From Chimaeribacter coloradensis (lineage in GTDB: Bacteria > Pseudomonadota > Gammaproteobacteria > Enterobacterales > Enterobacteriaceae): 64,000 nucleotides of DNA. The DNA lies in the NCBI RefSeq assembly GCF_002858715.1, contig NZ_PJZH01000011.1, forward strand, positions 62,001-126,000, in the 5' to 3' direction. Position 1 is the first letter of the stretch. Each line of letters begins with the position of its first letter. Under the pieces are notes generated by a model. The model was not told the DNA's origin. It saw only the letters and a program-made list of their open reading frames with translations, and did no database searches. Below, in pieces: positions 61,852 through 64,000 of this stretch. The position numbers were made by a program, and so were the translations under genes.

Positions 61852-64000
61852 TTAAATCTTGCAGGCGCCGCTTTCGCAGCCGTCATCCTGGATCGACGGG
61901 GCCAGGTCGTCCTGGGCATCTTCCGCGCCGTCACGGGTGTTTTGGTAGTAGAGCGTTTTCACGCCGAACTTATAGGCAGTGAGCAGATCTTTCAGCAGCT
62001 GCTTCATCGGCACCTTGTTGCCCGCGAAACGCGACGGGTCGTAGTTGGTGTTGGAGGAGATTGCCTGATCGATGAACTTCTGCATCACACCCACCAGTTG
62101 CAGGTAGCCGTCGTTGTTCGGCATCTCCCACAGCAGTTCGTAGGCGTCTTTCAGGCGCTCGTACTCCGGCACCACCTGGCGCAGGATGCCGTCTTTCGAC
62201 TGCTTGATGCTGACGTGGCCGCGCGGCGGCTCAATGCCGTTGGTGGCGTTGGAGATCTGCGACGAGGTCTCGGACGGCATCAGGGCGGAGAGCGTGGAGT
62301 TACGCAGGCCGAACTCTTTGATGTCGGTACGCAGACGGTCCCAGTCGAGGTGCAGCGGCTCGCTGCAGATCGCGTCCAGGTCACGCTTGTAGGTGTCCAC
62401 CGGCATGATGCCCTGCGCATAAGTGGTTTCGTTGAACCACGGGCAGGCACCTTGCTCTTTCGCCAGCTCGTTCGAGGCTTTCAGCAGGTAGTACTGGATC
62501 GCCTCAAAGGTGCGGTGCGTCAGGTTGTTGGCGCTGCCGTCGGAGTAGCGCACGCCGTTTTTCGCCAGGTAGTAGGCGTAGTTGATCACGCCGATACCCA
62601 GGGTACGGCGGCCCATTGCGCCGCGTTTGGCGGCCGGGATCGGGTAGTCCTGGTAGTCGAGCAGCGCGTCGAGCGCACGCACGGCCAGCGTCGCCAGCTC
62701 TTCCAGGTCGTCCAGGCTCTCAATCGCGCCCAGGTTGAAGGCGGAGAGGGTGCACAGGGCGATTTCGCCGTTCTCGTCGTTGACGTCTTCCAGCGGTTTG
62801 GTCGGCAGCGCAATCTCCAGGCAGAGGTTGGACTGGCGCACCGGGGCGATGGCCGGGTCAAACGGGCTGTGGGTGTTACAGTGGTCAACGTTCTGGATGT
62901 AGATACGGCCGGTGGAGGCGCGCTCCTGCATCATCAGGGAGAAGAGCTCCACCGCTTTGATGCGCTGCTTGCGGATGCTCTCATCCTGCTCATATTTGGT
63001 GTACAGGCGCTCAAATTCATCCTGATCGGCGAAGAAGGCGTCATACAGCCCCGGCACGTCAGACGGGCTGAACAGGGTGATGTCTTCGTTTTTCACCAGA
63101 CGCTGATACATCAGCTTGTTGAGCTGCACGCCGTAGTCCATGTGGCGCACGCGGTTGCCTTCGACGCCGCGGTTGTTTTTCAGCACCAGCAGGCTTTCCA
63201 CTTCCAGGTGCCACATCGGGTAGAACAGGGTCGCGGCCCCGCCGCGCACGCCGCCCTGCGAGCAGGATTTCACCGCCGTCTGGAAGTGCTTGTAGAACGG
63301 GATACAGCCGGTGTGGAAGGCCTCGCCACCGCGGATCGGGCTGCCCAGCGCACGGATGCGCCCGGCGTTGATGCCGATGCCGGCGCGCTGGGAGACATAC
63401 TTCACAATGGCGCTGGAGGTGGCGTTGATGGAGTCGAGGCTGTCGCCGCACTCAATCAGCACGCAGGAGCTGAACTGACGGGTCGGGGTACGCACGCCGG
63501 ACATGATCGGGGTCGGCAGTGAGATCTTGAAGGTCGAGATCGCGTCGTAGAAGCGCTTGATGTAGTCCAGGCGCGTCTCACGCGGGTAGTTGGAGAACAG
63601 GCACGCCGCCACCAGGATGTAGAGGAACTGGGCGCTCTCGTAGATCTCACCGGTGACGCGGTTCTGCACCAGGTATTTGCCTTCCAGCTGCTTCACGGCA
63701 GCGTAGGAGAAGCTCATGTCGCGCCAGTGGTCGATAAAGCTGTCCATCTGCTCGAACTCTTCAGTGGTGTAGTCTTCCAGCAGATGTTTATCGTACTTGC
63801 CCATGTCGATCATGCGGCTGACGTGGTCAAGCAGTTTTGGCGGCTCAAACTGGCCGTAGGCTTTCTTGCGCAGGTGGAAGATCGCCAGGCGGGCAGCCAG
63901 GTACTGGTAATCCGGCGCGTCACGGGAGATCAGGTCCGCAGCGGCCTTGATGATGGTTTCATGGATGTCGGCGGTTTTGATGCCGTCATAAAACTGGATG
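61852..64000 (-). CDS. nrdA: Ribonucleoside-diphosphate reductase 1 subunit alpha, N-terminus cut by window end
   Basis: Catalytic R1 subunit that reduces ribonucleoside diphosphates to deoxyribonucleotides. The frame is open to the right edge; 715 residues are visible and E. coli NrdA has 761, so about 46 N-terminal residues (most of the ATP-cone) lie outside. The visible part starts at [20 protein letters not shown]. Active-site and radical-transfer features include [58 protein letters not shown] and the redox-active C-terminal cysteine pair CESGACKI. First gene of nrdA–nrdB–yfaE. Confidence 0.98.
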   Translation of the reverse strand, partial: IQFYDGIKTADIHETIIKAAADLISRDAPDYQYLAARLAIFHLRKKAYGQFEPPKLLDHVSRMIDMGKYDKHLLEDYTTEEFEQMDSFIDHWRDMSFSYAAVKQLEGKYLVQNRVTGEIYESAQFLYILVAACLFSNYPRETRLDYIKRFYDAISTFKISLPTPIMSGVRTPTRQFSSCVLIECGDSLDSINATSSAIVKYVSQRAGIGINAGRIRALGSPIRGGEAFHTGCIPFYKHFQTAVKSCSQGGVRGGAATLFYPMWHLEVESLLVLKNNRGVEGNRVRHMDYGVQLNKLMYQRLVKNEDITLFSPSDVPGLYDAFFADQDEFERLYTKYEQDESIRKQRIKAVELFSLMMQERASTGRIYIQNVDHCNTHSPFDPAIAPVRQSNLCLEIALPTKPLEDVNDENGEIALCTLSAFNLGAIESLDDLEELATLAVRALDALLDYQDYPIPAAKRGAMGRRTLGIGVINYAYYLAKNGVRYSDGSANNLTHRTFEAIQYYLLKASNELAKEQGACPWFNETTYAQGIMPVDTYKRDLDAICSEPLHLDWDRLRTDIKEFGLRNSTLSALMPSETSSQISNATNGIEPPRGHVSIKQSKDGILRQVVPEYERLKDAYELLWEMPNNDGYLQLVGVMQKFIDQAISSNTNYDPSRFAGNKVPMKQLLKDLLTAYKFGVKTLYYQNTRDGAEDAQDDLAPSIQDDGCESGACKI

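Noticed and set aside
61849-63522. Antisense open frame of 557 codons opposite nrdA
   Set aside because: Shadow of nrdA caused by GC-rich third positions; no family features.

Overview
This window is core chromosome of an enterobacterium (Gammaproteobacteria, Enterobacterales). Almost every gene has a close, full-length counterpart in Escherichia coli K-12, and much of the order matches the truA–nrdA part of that chromosome. Third codon positions are strongly GC-rich, which also produces long spurious antisense frames. The DppA-like protein, the TerD–vWA protein, a GPH-family transporter and katA placed among these blocks, together with the high GC, suggest a Serratia/Yersiniaceae-type organism. 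That placement is an inference. No rRNA, tRNA, CRISPR array, insertion sequence, integrase or phage gene was seen.

Layout. 1–7.7 kb: truA (5' end cut), dedA, accD, folC, dedD, cvpA, purF, ubiX, with a clear PurR operator before cvpA–purF. 8–11 kb: hisJQMP, a complete histidine-type ABC importer, preceded by a large inverted repeat resembling NtrC sites and a sigma-54-like element. 11–14 kb: a divergent pair, a PepT-family tripeptidase and an orphan DppA-like binding protein, sharing a 134-nt control region with a perfect palindrome. 14–16.8 kb: yfcH, yfcG, yfcD. 16.8–20.3 kb: ackA–pta on the minus strand. 20.6–26.3 kb: yfbV, yfbU, yfbT, yfbS, yfbR and alaA. 26.5–30.5 kb: a GPH-family sugar/cation symporter and the LysR regulator lrhA (hexA), set in about 1.5 kb of AT-rich non-coding DNA.

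30.5–45.7 kb: the complete 13-gene nuo operon (nuoA–N with fused nuoCD), encoding NADH:ubiquinone oxidoreductase, all ligands and subunits intact. 45.8–48.3 kb: an orphan TerD–vWA (TerF-like) gene, ycdZ and elaB. 48.4–55.5 kb: the complete menaquinone cluster menF–D–H–B–C–E, tightly overlapping. 55.5–60.4 kb: katA (minus), yfaZ, yfaY and mltB. 60.4–64 kb: the aerobic class Ia ribonucleotide reductase operon nrdA–nrdB–yfaE on the minus strand; nrdA is cut by the window end.

Together the window covers respiration (nuo, men, ubiX), acetate overflow (ackA–pta), nucleotide and folate metabolism (purF, folC, nrdAB, yfbR), fatty-acid initiation (accD) and amino-acid/peptide uptake. I found no convincing unknown multi-gene system. 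The most interesting signals are regulatory: the hisJ upstream dyad, the DnaA-box-containing dyad before accD, strong hairpins between first and second genes of three operons, the palindrome between the peptidase and peptide-binding genes, and the lone TerD–vWA gene.
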